From: Cephalotrichum gorgonifer
Taxonomy: Eukaryota; Ascomycota; Sordariomycetes; Microascales; Microascaceae
NCBI GenBank assembly: GCA_900312665.1
Contig: ONZQ02000006.1
Span: forward strand, 1,886,209 to 1,950,208
Length of the DNA stretch: 64,000 nt
Direction: 5' to 3'
In this document: positions 1 to 11,148 of the stretch, piece after piece
Position numbering within the stretch: the stretch's first letter is position 1
Layout of the letters: the number at the start of each line of letters is the position of its first letter
Position numbers and translations under genes: made by a program
Notes under the pieces: model-generated
Databases searched by the model: none
Told to the model about the DNA's origin: nothing
The model's input: the letters and a program-made list of their open reading frames with translations, nothing else

Positions 1-1809
1 CCTCTCATCCGTACAGATCCGCCCGCCATCGTCGTCCTCCGCCCCCGCAAACCGCTCCATATCCAGGGCGTGAAACCACGCGTGAGACGGGATATACGCG
101 CCGCGGTCGGGGACCTCGCCGAGGGGGATGTAGCGCCTGTACCTGACGTGAGCCTGTTCCCGGCACTTGTAACATGGGAGCAACGACGTGGACGAGCGAA
201 GGACCGTATGGCTGAATATGTGGTGGGACGTCCCGCTCACGCGGCATGGGAACCGGGGAATGTTCCGGGGCTGCGGCGCGGGCGATGTAGCTTGAGGTGG
301 AGAGGGGGCGGGGAGGGCTTCTTCGTCGACGGTGGGACCCTCGTAGCTGAGGCACTCGCAGCCGGCGTCGGTTTGGAATAGCGCCATCTCCGGTGGGGAT
401 CCGGAAGTCATGCTGGGCGCCGGAACTATGAAGCGGGCCGCGTCCTGGCGAAGTTCCTGGAAGGCGCGGCGCGCCGACGCCGCTTGGATGCGCCCGTTGG
501 TACCGGGTAGCGGTGCCAGGCCCTGGGTGTGAGGTTCCCAGTCCAGCTGCATGATAGCCCTGCGCGGAGCGCCTGCTCTAAAAACCAGAGTCGCGCGCGG
601 CGGCGTCGGGGCCGCGCCCTGCGCGGGACACGGGAAGTTGTGACTGGGGTGGTCGCATTGGATTCTGAACATGGGAAAGGGCGAGGCAGTAGCATGCCCG
701 CCCACGCGCCGCCCCCACTCCGCCACCAGGGCCTCGATGGATGCCCATTTGATGGCGACGTGCTCACAGAGCCGGACCTCGCCCTCCCGCCCCATGCATA
801 GGCGCTGGGCCCAGTGCTTGCGTCGCATCCTGGAGGAGAAGGCCGAGGCGAGGTGGTCCGCGCCGCAGCCTGCGCAGTGCAGGTGGCTCGGGCAGTGCGG
901 GCAGCGGATCTGGATCGGACTGGTGGCGGGGTACGTCCTGTGGTTCCTGCACGGGCGATCGACGTCGAACCTGCACCCGGAGCTGGAGCCGGGGCGGGCA
1001 GCGCGCGGGGCGAGGAGGCAGTCCTTGCAGAGAAGGTCGCGGCGCACCAGCTCCAGGATCCTTTCGGACATGCGCATAAACGGGAGGTAGCTCGTACGGG
1101 GCCGACGATAGGTGACTGTCGAGGAGAAACGTGTGTCATCCGCAAAGCAGATGTGGCGGGCGCTGCGTTCGCACTCGGGGCTTTTCATTATGCGCTGGAA
1201 GAGGTGGCATACGCGCCAGAGGATGTGGTAGGAGACTTCGTCTCTGGCGAGGAGGAGGACGATCTTGAGGAGGAGCTCGTCCGGTATGCGGTGGACGGGG
1301 CTGTGGTGGATGTTGTGGAGGCGGGCTGCGACGAGGGGGTCGAGGGATGTGTGCGCTCGCTCTCTTTGCATGTCCCGATCAGGTTCCTCCTGCGTCGGGT
1401 CCTCTTGGGCCAACTCCCGCTGCGTCGGTGGAGCGGTGCCTTCGGGGCTGGGAGTCGTCTTGACCTGTTGTCGAGAGGAGGTTTCTGCAAATATGTCGTC
1501 TAGGACCCGCCTCCAGCGAGCCCCCGAATCACCGTCCTCGGTATCTAAAATCGACTGGACTGGTTTTGGGGATGACCTTGCCAGGGGTGTGTATTTTCTA
1601 TCCCGTTTCTCGTTCCCGTCACTACCCCCGACGCTTACATCGCCCTGGGATTCGACTGTGACTCTTGTCTTGTTCCCGTCACCAACCACAGCCTTTATAT
1701 CGTCCTGGTATTCGGTCGTGCCTCTCGTCTCGCGCGGCTCTCTTATGAAGGTGAACACAAAGGATATCGCGAGGCGAAGCTTCCTGATGAGGGTGAGTAT
1801 GATGGGCAT
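1..1809 (-). CDS. F-box domain protein, 3' end outside window
   Basis: One uninterrupted frame runs from an ATG at 1809 leftward to base 1 with no stop, so the C-terminus lies outside the window; about 603 residues are visible. Residues ~171-210 form an F-box (HRIPDELLLKI followed by a long amphipathic helix with W and C), the Skp1-binding module of SCF ubiquitin ligases. Residues ~284-320 hold closely spaced Cys/His (CRNH, CPHC, HCAGC) that could bind zinc, and another CYKC motif lies near the visible end. The N-terminus is low-complexity and acidic with two imperfect 20-residue repeats. Upstream in frame there is a stop at about 2015 and no earlier ATG, which supports this start. The substrate is unknown. 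F-box assignment is by motif; the zinc role is inference. Confidence 0.75.
   Translation of the reverse strand, partial: MPIILTLIRKLRLAISFVFTFIREPRETRGTTEYQDDIKAVVGDGNKTRVTVESQGDVSVGGSDGNEKRDRKYTPLARSSPKPVQSILDTEDGDSGARWRRVLDDIFAETSSRQQVKTTPSPEGTAPPTQRELAQEDPTQEEPDRDMQRERAHTSLDPLVAARLHNIHHSPVHRIPDELLLKIVLLLARDEVSYHILWRVCHLFQRIMKSPECERSARHICFADDTRFSSTVTYRRPRTSYLPFMRMSERILELVRRDLLCKDCLLAPRAARPGSSSGCRFDVDRPCRNHRTYPATSPIQIRCPHCPSHLHCAGCGADHLASAFSSRMRRKHWAQRLCMGREGEVRLCEHVAIKWASIEALVAEWGRRVGGHATASPFPMFRIQCDHPSHNFPCPAQGAAPTPPRATLVFRAGAPRRAIMQLDWEPHTQGLAPLPGTNGRIQAASARRAFQELRQDAARFIVPAPSMTSGSPPEMALFQTDAGCECLSYEGPTVDEEALPAPSPPQATSPAPQPRNIPRFPCRVSGTSHHIFSHTVLRSSTSLLPCYKCREQAHVRYRRYIPLGEVPDRGAYIPSHAWFHALDMERFAGAEDDDGGRICTDER
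1621..1740 (-). repeat. two imperfect 60-bp tandem repeats inside the F-box gene
   Basis: Two successive 20-codon units (1740-1681 and 1680-1621) encode related peptides of the form (D/E)xxxTRxTxE(Y/S)Q(D/G)D(I/V), and a third unit starts (DGNEKR) and then diverges. The DNA is clearly related but not identical, so this is an old in-frame duplication in the disordered N-terminus. Confidence 0.5.
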
Positions 1810-2630
1810 CGCGGCGTCTTGTCGGGCTTTCTGAAGCGTGTATATGTGGTTTGGAGTCTCAACTCGAGCTATCACAGCAAAACAAGGCGAAGAAAAGAAA
1901 TCAGTGAGTCTCTGAGAGGAGAAAAGCCTAGAGAGTGACCTTGGAGCGGTAATCAACGCATAGTCCGAAGCTTCGTTGTGCGCCGAAGCTAAACTCGTAC
2001 TGGGTTTCCATTTTCATACGAAGCTAGATGACCTCGACACCCGTCCACCGTCCGGCCTTTTGAGGAATCAATGGGTGACTCCATTGTATACTGATAAAGT
2101 TCCGACAGGGAGGAGGGCGGGTAGTGAAGGAAGAGTATCCCAGGAGCTCAGGGTAGAGGCCGAAGGAGGTGAAGAGGTTTGAAGTCATTTCTTCAAATGT
2201 ATCGTGCCCATAGGGGGATCTTGATCGTCACGGAGGTATATAAACATTACATGTAGAAAGTGGAATACAAGACGGCATTGTGACATTGGGGAGGCCCTCT
2301 ATCTGAAGCCCTCTGGTCTGGAATTCAAACGTTCGAAGCGACATGGCATGTAGCTAGAAGTTGGGAAAAGCCAAGACTCGAAAGCTCAATGTCCGAGCAC
2401 ACAAACAACCCCACCATTGGAAGGAGCTCCCCACCTAGTACCCCACAAGGAAGCCCCACATTGAACGACCAAAAGAATGCCCCACCAACCTCAAATCTAA
2501 CCTCGCGAAAAGAAAATCCAAACCACAGTCGAAAATCGACCAGACGCATACGTTACCTACCTCACCCACAACCACACCCCCTCATTCCCTCCCCCCCACC
2601 ACGACTACCGAAAGGGGAAACACAACCGCC
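1810..2630. other. intergenic, divergent promoter region
   Basis: This spacer separates the start of the leftward F-box gene from the start of rightward rrp41, so it should carry both promoters. It has a TATA-like stretch near 2235 (tatataaac) and C-rich tracts just before the rrp41 start. No convincing coding potential was seen. Confidence 0.6.
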
Positions 2631-3587
2631 ATGTCCCTCGACACATCAACCTACTCCCTAGGCCTCCTCCGCGTGGACGGCCGCCGATGGAACGAACTCC
2701 GCCGCCTCGACGGCCAGATCCGCACCCAGCACGCCTCGGACGGGTCGAGCTACCTCGAGATGGGCCACACCAAGGTCATGTGCGTGGTGACGGGCCCGCA
2801 CGAGGCGCCGCGGAAGGGGGGCGGAGGCGCGTCGTCGCAGGATAGGCAGGCGAGCGTGAGCGTGAATATCGTCGTTGCTGGGTTTAGCTCTGTGGATAGG
2901 AGGAAACGGGGGAGGAACGACAAGTAGGTCCTCTCTTCTCTTCTCTTCTCTTCTCCTCGTCCTCTCCCCCTCTCTCCCCCCTCTCTTGCTCTTTTCTTTT
3001 CTCAGTCCTGGGATTTTGGAAAGCAAAAGGAGTGGGCTGGAGGTTTCGGGATGGTCCAATGGCAGACACATAACGAATGCGCAAACACGAAACAGCAGGA
3101 CTAACTAGCATTCCCCCACAGGCGCATCCAAGAACTCGAAATCACAATCGCAAAGGCCTTCTCCTCGACCCTCCACACCCACCTCTTCCCCCACAGCACA
3201 ATCTCCCTCTCCCTCCACGTCCTGAGCCAGGACGGCTCCCTCCTCGCCGCTCTCATAAACGCCTCCACCCTCGCCCTCGTCGACGCCGGCATCCCCATGA
3301 CCGACTACCTCGCCGCCTGCACCTCCGGCTCCACGTCCACCTACGCCGCCGCGGACGAGGCCGCCGACCCCCTGCTCGACCTCAACACCCAGGAGGAGCA
3401 GGAGCTGCCGCACCTGACCGTCGCGACGATGGGAGCGAGCGACAAGGTCGTCGTCGCGGTGTGCGAGAGCAGGGTCCAGTTGGGGAGGCTGGAGGGGCTG
3501 TTGGCCGTCGGGGTTAGCGGGTGTAGGCAGGTGAGGCAGTTCTTGGACGGGGTGGTGAAGGAGAAGGCGGAGGCGATGTTGGCATAA
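2631..3587 (+). CDS. rrp41: exosome complex core subunit Rrp41/Ski6 (RNase PH fold)
   Basis: Two exons, 2631-2923 and 3122-3587, joined by a 198-nt intron (gtaggt...cccacag, branch-like ctaact at about 3100) give 252 residues, close to the ~245 of yeast Ski6. The N-terminus LGLLRVDGRRWNELRR and the following GSSYLEMGHTKVMC are hallmarks of the RNase PH-like ring subunits. The C-terminal half (LINASTLALVDAGIPMTDYLA, then DLNTQEEQELPHLTVA) matches the second half of the fold. The protein is one of six ring subunits of the nuclear and cytoplasmic exosome, which guides RNA to the catalytic subunits for 3'-5' decay and rRNA processing; the eukaryotic ring subunit itself is normally inactive. The intron is rich in ctctt repeats. 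Confidence 0.93.
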
Positions 3588-3755
3588 GCAGGCTAGGAAG
3601 CTAGTAAAGTGGGTTGGGGGGAAAGAGTATGGGACCAAGGTACGGAACGGAGTTCTGGACGGATGGAATCTTTTACAAAAGGGTTTTTTTAGCATGGGAA
3701 TTGTCGGCGTGAAATTTCATTCGTTACAGTACAGCTACTCTCCTCTTTTTGTGAT

Positions 3756-5306
3756 TTACAACTCGTCGTGGGCCTCCTGGGTGGCTTCCTCCGCCTTCGC
3801 CGACTCTTGGGTCTCAGCCGACTCGGCCTCCACTACGATACCCTCGGGCAACTTACTCTTGGCCCCCTCGCTCAGCCGGATGGCATCCACCCACTCCGCG
3901 ACGCTCGTGAGCGAATAGTCTCCCTCGTAGTGCCTCCACCACCCCCTCTTCGCGTTCACGGCCACCAGCTCCACCTCGCCAGCCAGCTTCAGGCCACCCA
4001 CGAGCGCGCCGTGGCGCGGGTTCACGGCCGGGACGGCGTATAGCGGGAAGAGGGCGCGGTTCGCCTGCACGTTCCTCTGGACCAGGTCCGCGAGGGTCTC
4101 CAGGAGGGCGTCCGCGCCCTCGTGCTTCTCCTCCGGCACGAGCGCCAGGACGCAGGTTCCGGTCTTGGGGCCCAGGCACTCCTTTGCGAGCTCGTCGGCG
4201 GTCATGAGGGTCGCGATCGGGGGCGGCTGCGCCTTCGCGGGGGGCTGCTGCTCGCTGGCCTCCGGCTCCGGCTCCGCGACGACTACGGGCTCTTCCGCGG
4301 CGGCGGGCTCCTCGGACTTCTTCGCCTTTGGCTTCTTCGCCTTCTTGTCCGACTTGGAAGGCGCGGGGTCCGGGTTCGGCGAGCCGAACTGCGAGAGGAA
4401 CTCCACGATGGGGGCCTTCTTCATGTCGCCAATATAAGCGACAGCCTCCTTGTCCCCGCCCGGCAACACCACAAGCGTCGGGAACGACGTGATGCCGAAC
4501 TTCTCCACGGCCGCAGACTCCTTGCTCCGGACCTGTCCTACGGGGATGACGCCCAGGAAGTCGATGGCGATGCTCCGCAGCAGCGCACTGGTGGTCCCCT
4601 TCTCAGTGAACAGGAGGGCCCGGGGCCGCTCCTCGCCGCCCTCGGACAGGAAGTCCGAGAGGTCCTTATCCGTGACGCGCTTGACGTGGTTGTTGATCTT
4701 GTCGACCACGGCCTCGACGATGCCCGTGGCCGTGCGCGCCCCGTTGTAGTCCTCCACCATGGGGGCGCCCGTCTTCTTCCCCGGGCGGACGATCTTGAGG
4801 GTCGGGAAACCGCGGACGCCCATAGTGCTGCAGAGGGCCTTGTTGGCGTCGTCGTCGCAGTCGACGGCGGCGACGTGGGCGAGGCCGGCGAGGTTGGTGG
4901 CGGCCTTTTCGTAGGCTGGCTTGAGGTTCTGGCAGTGGCCGCACCAGGGGGCGTAGAACTCGACGATCTGGGGGTGAGGTGTTAGAGGGGTGTTTGGGGG
5001 ACTTAGGAAGGGAGGGGGACGCTTTTTCGGCGGCGGGGAGAGGAGATGGTGAAGGGAGTGGGAATGGTAGTAGGGTAGCAGGGAAGTAGGGTAGCAGGCG
5101 CATGAGGATGGGAAGGAGGAAGCTTGGACTGATAGTGGGGGAAAGTTGCGCAGAGTGGAACTCACAGATGTGTGGTTAGACTTGGCAATCAGCCTGTCAT
5201 AGTTTTTGGCACCGACCTGGAGGACGGGCGAGTTCTTCGAGTAGAAGGCCGCCTGGGCCGAGCCCAAAAGGGCCAGGCCGGAGATGAGAGACGAGCTGTA
5301 ATGCAT
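3756..5306 (-). CDS. ER protein disulfide isomerase-like protein (Mpd1/P5-type), HDEL tail
   Basis: Exons 5306-5166 and 4967-3756 give a 450-residue protein. Residues 1-19 form a signal peptide. A thioredoxin domain follows, with the CGHC redox site at residues 56-59 (EFYAPWCGHCQNLKP) and the cis-proline region GVRGFPTLK. A second, inactive thioredoxin-like region contains FGITSFPTLVVLPGG. A Lys/Glu/Pro/Ala-rich linker and a third, poorly conserved domain precede the C-terminal HDEL retrieval signal. This architecture fits fungal PDI-related oxidoreductases that form or shuffle disulfides in the ER lumen. The 198-nt intron (4968-5165, gtgagt...cccccag) is a multiple of three and has no in-frame stop, so the unspliced message would also stay open. 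Splicing is favoured because it restores the usual strand directly before the CGHC site. Assignment to Mpd1 versus P5 is uncertain. Confidence 0.9.
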   Translation of the reverse strand: MHYSSSLISGLALLGSAQAAFYSKNSPVLQVGAKNYDRLIAKSNHTSVSSTLRNFPPLSVQASSFPSSCACYPTSLLPYYHSHSLHHLLSPPPKKRPPPFLSPPNTPLTPHPQIVEFYAPWCGHCQNLKPAYEKAATNLAGLAHVAAVDCDDDANKALCSTMGVRGFPTLKIVRPGKKTGAPMVEDYNGARTATGIVEAVVDKINNHVKRVTDKDLSDFLSEGGEERPRALLFTEKGTTSALLRSIAIDFLGVIPVGQVRSKESAAVEKFGITSFPTLVVLPGGDKEAVAYIGDMKKAPIVEFLSQFGSPNPDPAPSKSDKKAKKPKAKKSEEPAAAEEPVVVAEPEPEASEQQPPAKAQPPPIATLMTADELAKECLGPKTGTCVLALVPEEKHEGADALLETLADLVQRNVQANRALFPLYAVPAVNPRHGALVGGLKLAGEVELVAVNAKRGWWRHYEGDYSLTSVAEWVDAIRLSEGAKSKLPEGIVVEAESAETQESAKAEEATQEAHDEL

Positions 5307-6575
5307 CGTGTCGTAGGGCGCGTTGCGTTGCGAAGGGAACTCTCACAAAATTGAGAATGGCGGGTGTTGGTTGATGTATGAAGGGGGGTATCTCGGTGTT
5401 TTGTAGTAGTGGTCGGAGCGAGACCTCGCGATACTTGTAGTTGGGGAGGAAATGGAGGGCTGGCAAGATGCCACGGTGGAAGGTTGAAAGGAATGTGGTG
5501 ATGTTGGTGCAGCTCCTGTGGGGAGCTCCCAAAAAGACCACGTAAATCGTTAAATATTTAGGCTCGGGGGGGTGTCTCCGTCACCCGGCAGGTGCGATCC
5601 CTGTAACCCCGCTATTCTGCAGGTACAGCATGGGGTACAAGCGCCTTTCATGCATGTCAGTAACCGGGGAGGGCGCGATCGAATTGGCGGGGGCTGTATG
5701 ATTTTATCCGATCTGAACTTTTTAGCGAGAAAAGAGGATAATAAACACAGGTTGGGAGTTTGCCCTTTCCGCTTTGACATGCGGAATATGGCTTGTCAAA
5801 CACAAACTAGTATCTGTATCGTTTTAGATGGGAGTGGATTGGTGGAATACGGCGGACAATACATGTTTGTCCACTGTTCCCCATACTTATTAGCTAGAAC
5901 CCCTCCTGGCCTACTCGGCACATGGACAGGACTAGGAGGTAGGGCGAGAAATAGCCTCTCACTCTCCCCGCAATGCCAACTTATTGTCATCCACTTCTGC
6001 CACCTTCACGCCCACCCTAGTGCTTCTTCATACTTTCTACCACTCTTCTCTCCCCACCCACGAGTACACGCTCGTAAGATGCTCGTCCACTCTCCCCTGC
6101 CGATTTGGAAACTCCCTCGCCTGTCATGGGCCACCCGAAGAGGGCTCTTGAGTGTTCCTGTACCGATGATGCATGTGGGATGATGGACTGACTTAACATG
6201 GGAACACCGTCTTGGAGTATCCCTGCTACTGCACCGAGAATTTCTCTGTGCCAGATCACCAATAATATCTCTCTAGAATGCGGGGATCGTGTTGTCTTGT
6301 TCATTACACGGGCATCAATCTGTGCGTTGAAAAGCAGTATAGAAAGAGGAGGGATCTATCATTCGTTGCTTGCTTCTGATATCTCTACATCATGTCTTGA
6401 GCGGCGATTTAATATGTTTTCCATTCAGTACATAATACGATGTAAACTGATCCACTGCTATCAGAGCAGCACTCTGCACCGCCCCTTCCAAACGTCGTTC
6501 CGTCGTGCCGATTGTCCCCTCGGCAGGCCGGCTCATTCGTCAGTAGCTTTGACACCCGATGCAACGCATGGACCC
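5307..6575. other. intergenic, no gene seen
   Basis: The right-hand gene (Vta1) ends here and the PDI-like gene starts leftward from here. The stretch near the PDI start should be its promoter and 5' UTR, with a taaatattta element near 5552. The rest has scattered short frames with no codon bias or recognisable motif. Confidence 0.55.
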
Positions 6576-8066
6576 TCACTTTGCGCCCAGCGTCTCCAGC
6601 GCAAGCCTTAGCTCCCGGATAGCCGTCGGCACGTCGTCAAAGTTCAGCGCCGAGATAGCCCACTTGGCGTGCTTCTCCGCCTTGGAAAGGTTCAGGCCCT
6701 CCGCCACCGGCGGCGGCGCATAACTCGTCGGCACCTGGGGCGCCGGCGCCGGGTAGCTCGTCGGAGCCTGGTGTGCGGCCCCGGCCGGAGGTACGTTCGC
6801 CGGCGACTGCGACTGCGGATACTCCTGCCCGAACCCGTGTGTCGACACGAGCGGGTGCTGCGCGAGTGGGTGCTGCGACTTGGGCTGTGGCGCGTGCGGC
6901 GCGCCCATCACGCTCGGGCCCGGGAACGTAGGTCGGACGTCGACGGGCGGGGGGGTGTGGGAGTCGGCGGCCGTGGGATCGGGGAAGTGGAGCGCGTGGC
7001 GGGGCGGGATAGCGGGGGAGGCGAAGCCCTCCGAGGTGGCGGTGGGGGGGTTCGAGGGCGAGTCGGAGCGCGAGGGCTCGGCGGGGGAGACGCTGACGCG
7101 GGAGTAGGGCGAGGGGACGCGGTCGGCCGGGTTGATGGGGGAGGGCTGGCTGAGGGGGGACGGGGGCGTGATGGCCGTGGGGTGGTGGAGGTGGGAGGGC
7201 GGTAGGTTCGTGGTTCCGGAGAGCGGGGCGGGCAGCGGGGTGGGAGGGGTTTCGTCGAGGGGGGAGGGCGGGGAGATGTCGTCTTCGTTCTGGTCGGCCT
7301 CGTCCAGTCTTGGGTTCGAGTCGTTGGGGTCGGTCCCTTCCTTGATTGCGCGGAGGATGCGGGCGGCGTTCCACTTTGCGAACTTGATCTTCTTCTGCGT
7401 CTCTTCGTCGGGGGGTCCCCATATGGCTGTTAGCTGGAAGAATGTGGCGGCGGCGTCGAAAGTGTCGGCGGTTTGTCTGTAATACGGGCGGGAGTTAGTT
7501 TGAATCAGGGCATGGGATTCGCGTCGCGTCTGGCTAAGTTTCACCTCGTAACCATGTTGGCTCGCAGGACCTTCTCGCCTCTGTCGAACGTCTGCTGTGC
7601 AAACTGCTCGACGTAGGCCTGGCCCGCAGTATCATCGACTATGGCGTCATCCTCCGCGTGTTCTGCCTTCGTCTGGATTCTTGTCAGCTTCCGCTCCAAC
7701 CCCAGCCCTGCGAGAGGTCCGATCGGGGGCTTTGATCGTGTTCCCTACCTCCTCTAGCTTGTCCATCAGGGCCGTCGTGTACGCGAGGCATTCTTCGTCC
7801 GACGTGTGTAGCCCCTTCGATAGGATCTGGTTGACGACGAAGTACTCGCCTTGAAGAAGGTCAGTATCAGTAGCATCGGAATTTGCGACAAAGCTCGCGC
7901 AAGGGGGAGGGAGCAGATAAGCGATGGGAGATTTTGGGACAAGGGCCCAGGGCGGGGTAGACCGACACCAGTAGGTTATGGCCGGCTTCACTTGTCGGAG
8001 CTGGTTCGCTCGGTGGACGAAGCGGGCGATGTCGCCCTGCTTGAGCTTTGCAGGTAACGCATCCAT
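6576..8066 (-). CDS. vta1: Vta1/LIP5, activator of the Vps4 ATPase in the ESCRT pathway
   Basis: Four exons (8066-7967, 7849-7749, 7693-7545, 7476-6576) give 416 residues. The N-terminal ~150 residues match the tandem-MIT domain of Vta1: IARFVHRANQLRQVKPAITYWC, then VVNQILSKGLHTSDEE, AIVDDTAGQAYVEQF and TRQTADTFDAAATFFQL. A long Pro/Ser/Thr-rich linker follows. The last ~40 residues (LNLSKAEKHAKWAISALNFDDVPTAIREL) are the VSL domain, which binds Vps4. The protein stimulates disassembly of ESCRT-III during multivesicular-body sorting on endosomes. Introns are 7850-7966, 7694-7748 and 7477-7544. The second has a weak acceptor (gttggag), chosen because it alone keeps frame at a normal intron size. 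The third splice recreates the family's conserved TRQTADTF. Confidence 0.93.
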
Positions 8067-10236
8067 CGTGACTGTGCGCCGTGGTTCTGGGAGAGGGAGG
8101 AGTTTGGGATGGGAAATTTGGTGTGCCTGTTTGGAGCTCTGCTCTGCGGGATCACGGAGCTCCTGTTTAGTGTATGATGTATGATGCAACGAGACCCATA
8201 TAAACCTGGAAGCGGGGCAGTGTTATTGGACCAAGTCGTTTATGGTGGTGGGGGAGGCAGGCAGGCAGGCTCTCGTGACACTGGAATCTCCGATCTCGCC
8301 GCTTCCGCACTGTCCATGGACTCACCACACTTCACTCCTGGGTTGCCGACCCAGACTCTGCCACCCTTCGTCCGATGTGGACCCAACGCCTACCTACCAG
8401 TTGGGCTGCGACTGTACTTGTTTCATTAACAAGCAAATGCACAAGAAGGAGGATCATCTCTTCCTTCCTCCCATAACCCCGGATTTCCCCTGACACCATT
8501 ACGACAACCTCATACTGTGCGGTGCTCGAGACATCACCGGGTAACTAGTAACCTTCATTTTACCCGTTCATGCTCAGCAGTTCGAGGACTTCGTCTATAT
8601 CTAGTATCTTCTTGGAAGTAGCGAGCCAAGTCTTCCGCGCCATCGACTCTTCTGTTGGGGTGTTCCTGCATTCTCCAACGTCAATCACGATTGTCCTTTT
8701 GGAAGGTAGTCTCGAGAATACGTGTAAGGAAGCCGCAAGCCTTTCATGAGTCCACTAACTTGATATGTTGCTCCTGCCCGCGAAATGATACCATTGTCAA
8801 CACATCCCGGAAGAGGATCCTCTCGACCTCCGCTGCATGTCTTGTCTAAAGGATGCCAAGGAACTTATACGGACCCGTTGTATAGGATAAGAGGACGTTT
8901 TGTGATATGCTCGAATCGACCCTCTGGTTGGTATTGTATTTACCGGGACCTGGTTATACACATCGCTCCGTGAACTTGGTTACCAGGTACATCTACAGTA
9001 GAAGGTGGTACGACTCGCTGAGGTCTGCTCTCTCACTGGCAACCTCCCCTGCTGACAACAACGCAAGTGCTACCTGTCTATTGGGCTTAGTTACATGGCA
9101 CCTTCCTCTAAAAAAGAAATAGCCAGAGTCGAGGTTCAAGTCAGGGTTTATGAGGGGTATAGTTATATCTGAGAGACGCCGCTCCGGTGCGTATTAACGG
9201 GGTAGGTAGCTTAAACCCACTTATACGTTAAACGAGTGACTTTGGACAGACCCTCGCTAGAGCACAACACTCATCCACCCTGACTTACATACCCTACAAC
9301 TAAGAATACGTACGTTGAACCGGTGAAGATGGTGGGCGCGGAACAACATTTCCGACACGCGACATCTCCATGCCGTGCTCGTACTACTTCCCCGCTTGTA
9401 ATATGCCCGGGCGATCACCCCTTTCTAGATGCCCAGGAGCAATTTCGGTGCTAGCCGTCACGATACAAAAGCTGTGGTCTGATCTAGGTAACTCCTCGCA
9501 TGGTGTACACCGAGGCGTGAGACATTGCCATACGGGGGTGGCAATATGAATGTACACCCGGGAGGGAAAAGCACTGAGGAGAAACCTCCGGTTGGGGGGG
9601 CGATTACCCCTGTCCTGCACTGTGTACGCCGGATATGCAAGCACTCATGTCCATTTTTAATTCTGGGGTAGGACTGGAGTTCCCGTGTCCCCATTGGGCC
9701 GACCCGACCCCGCAATTGACTCCATGAACTCCACCCGCCACCCATCCATCTTTTCCATCTCTCTCTCTCTCTCTGGGTCATTCCTCCAGACGTTCGTCAC
9801 TCACCTTCCCCGCTGTCTTCCCAACCTTCCATTAGCAGCAACACAGCATCGTCCCTTCAGCCCACCACGATCTCATTCGACTTACACCGACAGCCAACAT
9901 GACCAGCAACTGCGCTGTGTTCTAGAGGGTGGCTTCCAATCAACGTTGTTTAACTACCGAAATGGACCACCCTCTGGTTTCTTTCTCGTCACGCGAGCCC
10001 GTATCTCGTTGCCACAGTAGCCACCGCCACAACAGCCACCGCGAGTATCAGTGTTGAAAGACGAGCGATCTACAAAGGTTTTCACGTTCGCAACAACCTG
10101 CCATAGCCCCGCGCTGCAAACATAACTTTCCGGAACCGTAAAAAAAAGCCAATACGGAAGATTCCGTTGGTCCCGCCGATCACACGACACCCTGGCGAAG
10201 CCGACAGGGTGTTAAACTATACCTCTTGCACTCGTC
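8067..10236. other. long intergenic region, no gene seen
   Basis: About 2.2 kb between two divergently transcribed genes. It contains a CT microsatellite near 9760-9773 and pyrimidine-rich stretches. Only short frames without codon bias or recognisable motifs were found. It probably holds both promoters and 5' UTRs. Confidence 0.55.
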
Positions 10237-11148
10237 ATGGCCCGCCGTTCGAAGGCGTCGAGGGGCGCCCCGACGCCCGTCCGCTCTCCCCCCACGACGC
10301 CCATCCCTTCGACCCTCACGACGCCCCTTAGCTCCGCCTACCCCTCCACGTATCCGTCCGAGGACGAAGATGACGGCGCCGCCGACGCAGAAGAGCCCAA
10401 TCGCGAGCCCGAACCGGAGCAGCCGACCAAGGGCTTTAGGTTCCTAGACCTGCCGCCCGAGCTACGCCTCCGCATATACGACTACCACTTCGCCGACTGC
10501 CGCGGCGTGACGGACCTCGAGCCGGAGAACTACAAGCGCATCGGCAAGAAGCTGGTACTGCTCCTGGTCTGCAAGCAGCTCTACCACGAGGTGACCCCCT
10601 TCTTCTTCGGCAACTCCACGTTCCGCGTCTTCCCCATCCACCCGGGCCGGCCCCTGAAGACCAAGAAGCCGCTCCTGGCGCGGCTCACGCCCAACCAGCG
10701 CGCGTGGATCACGAACCTCGAGCTCCGCCTGGGGCCGGGGTTCAACAACCCGCCCAGGGGCTGGGTCATCAACGACGCGCTGGGCCTCCGCGACTGCGTG
10801 AGGGTCAAGAAGCTGAGGGTGTACGTCGAGATCGACCCCAGCGACAACGCGCTCAAGGGGTTCCGGCGCGCGGACGGCTTCTACGAGGAGTTCTCCTCGC
10901 GGCTGCTGACGGGCATCCTCGCGGCCGTGCCGTCGGTCGAGGTCGTCGAGTTCGACGCTTGGCCCAGCGTCAAGATCTCGGGAGGCATGATGCAGAGGCT
11001 TCTCAGCGTCATCTCGCCGTCTTACCAGCTTGCGTGGGGCCCGGACAGGGGGTGGAATGGCGCCACCACCGGGCCGGAATCGCATGATTCGGATGCCGGG
11101 ATTGTCGGGTTTGAGAAGCTGGCGTTGGTTGATTACATCCCTGCTTAA
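10237..11148 (+). CDS. F-box-like fungal protein, uncharacterised
   Basis: A single-exon frame of 303 residues starts at an ATG preceded by ctcgtc. After a Pro/Ser/Thr- and Asp/Glu-rich N-terminus, residues ~68-90 read FRFLDLPPELRLRIYDYHFADC, the short F-box-like motif (LPPELRxxIY) that opens a very large family of Pezizomycotina proteins. It is followed by LVLLLVCKQLYHEVTPFFFGNSTFRVF, the usual second block of this family. The rest is predicted alpha/beta with no catalytic motif. Such proteins are usually annotated as F-box or DUF7730-type proteins of unknown role; a role as a ubiquitin ligase adaptor is only inference. Confidence 0.8.
   Translation: MARRSKASRGAPTPVRSPPTTPIPSTLTTPLSSAYPSTYPSEDEDDGAADAEEPNREPEPEQPTKGFRFLDLPPELRLRIYDYHFADCRGVTDLEPENYKRIGKKLVLLLVCKQLYHEVTPFFFGNSTFRVFPIHPGRPLKTKKPLLARLTPNQRAWITNLELRLGPGFNNPPRGWVINDALGLRDCVRVKKLRVYVEIDPSDNALKGFRRADGFYEEFSSRLLTGILAAVPSVEVVEFDAWPSVKISGGMMQRLLSVISPSYQLAWGPDRGWNGATTGPESHDSDAGIVGFEKLALVDYIPA

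Noticed and set aside
4122..4985. A 287-codon plus-strand frame over the PDI-like gene
   Set aside because: Leu/Arg/Gly-rich antisense shadow; it ends exactly where the minus-strand intron breaks the codon bias.
5572..6183. A 203-codon plus-strand frame upstream of the PDI-like gene
   Set aside because: Composition is Pro/Ser/His/Leu without domain order, starts inside a promoter region and has no splice or family support.
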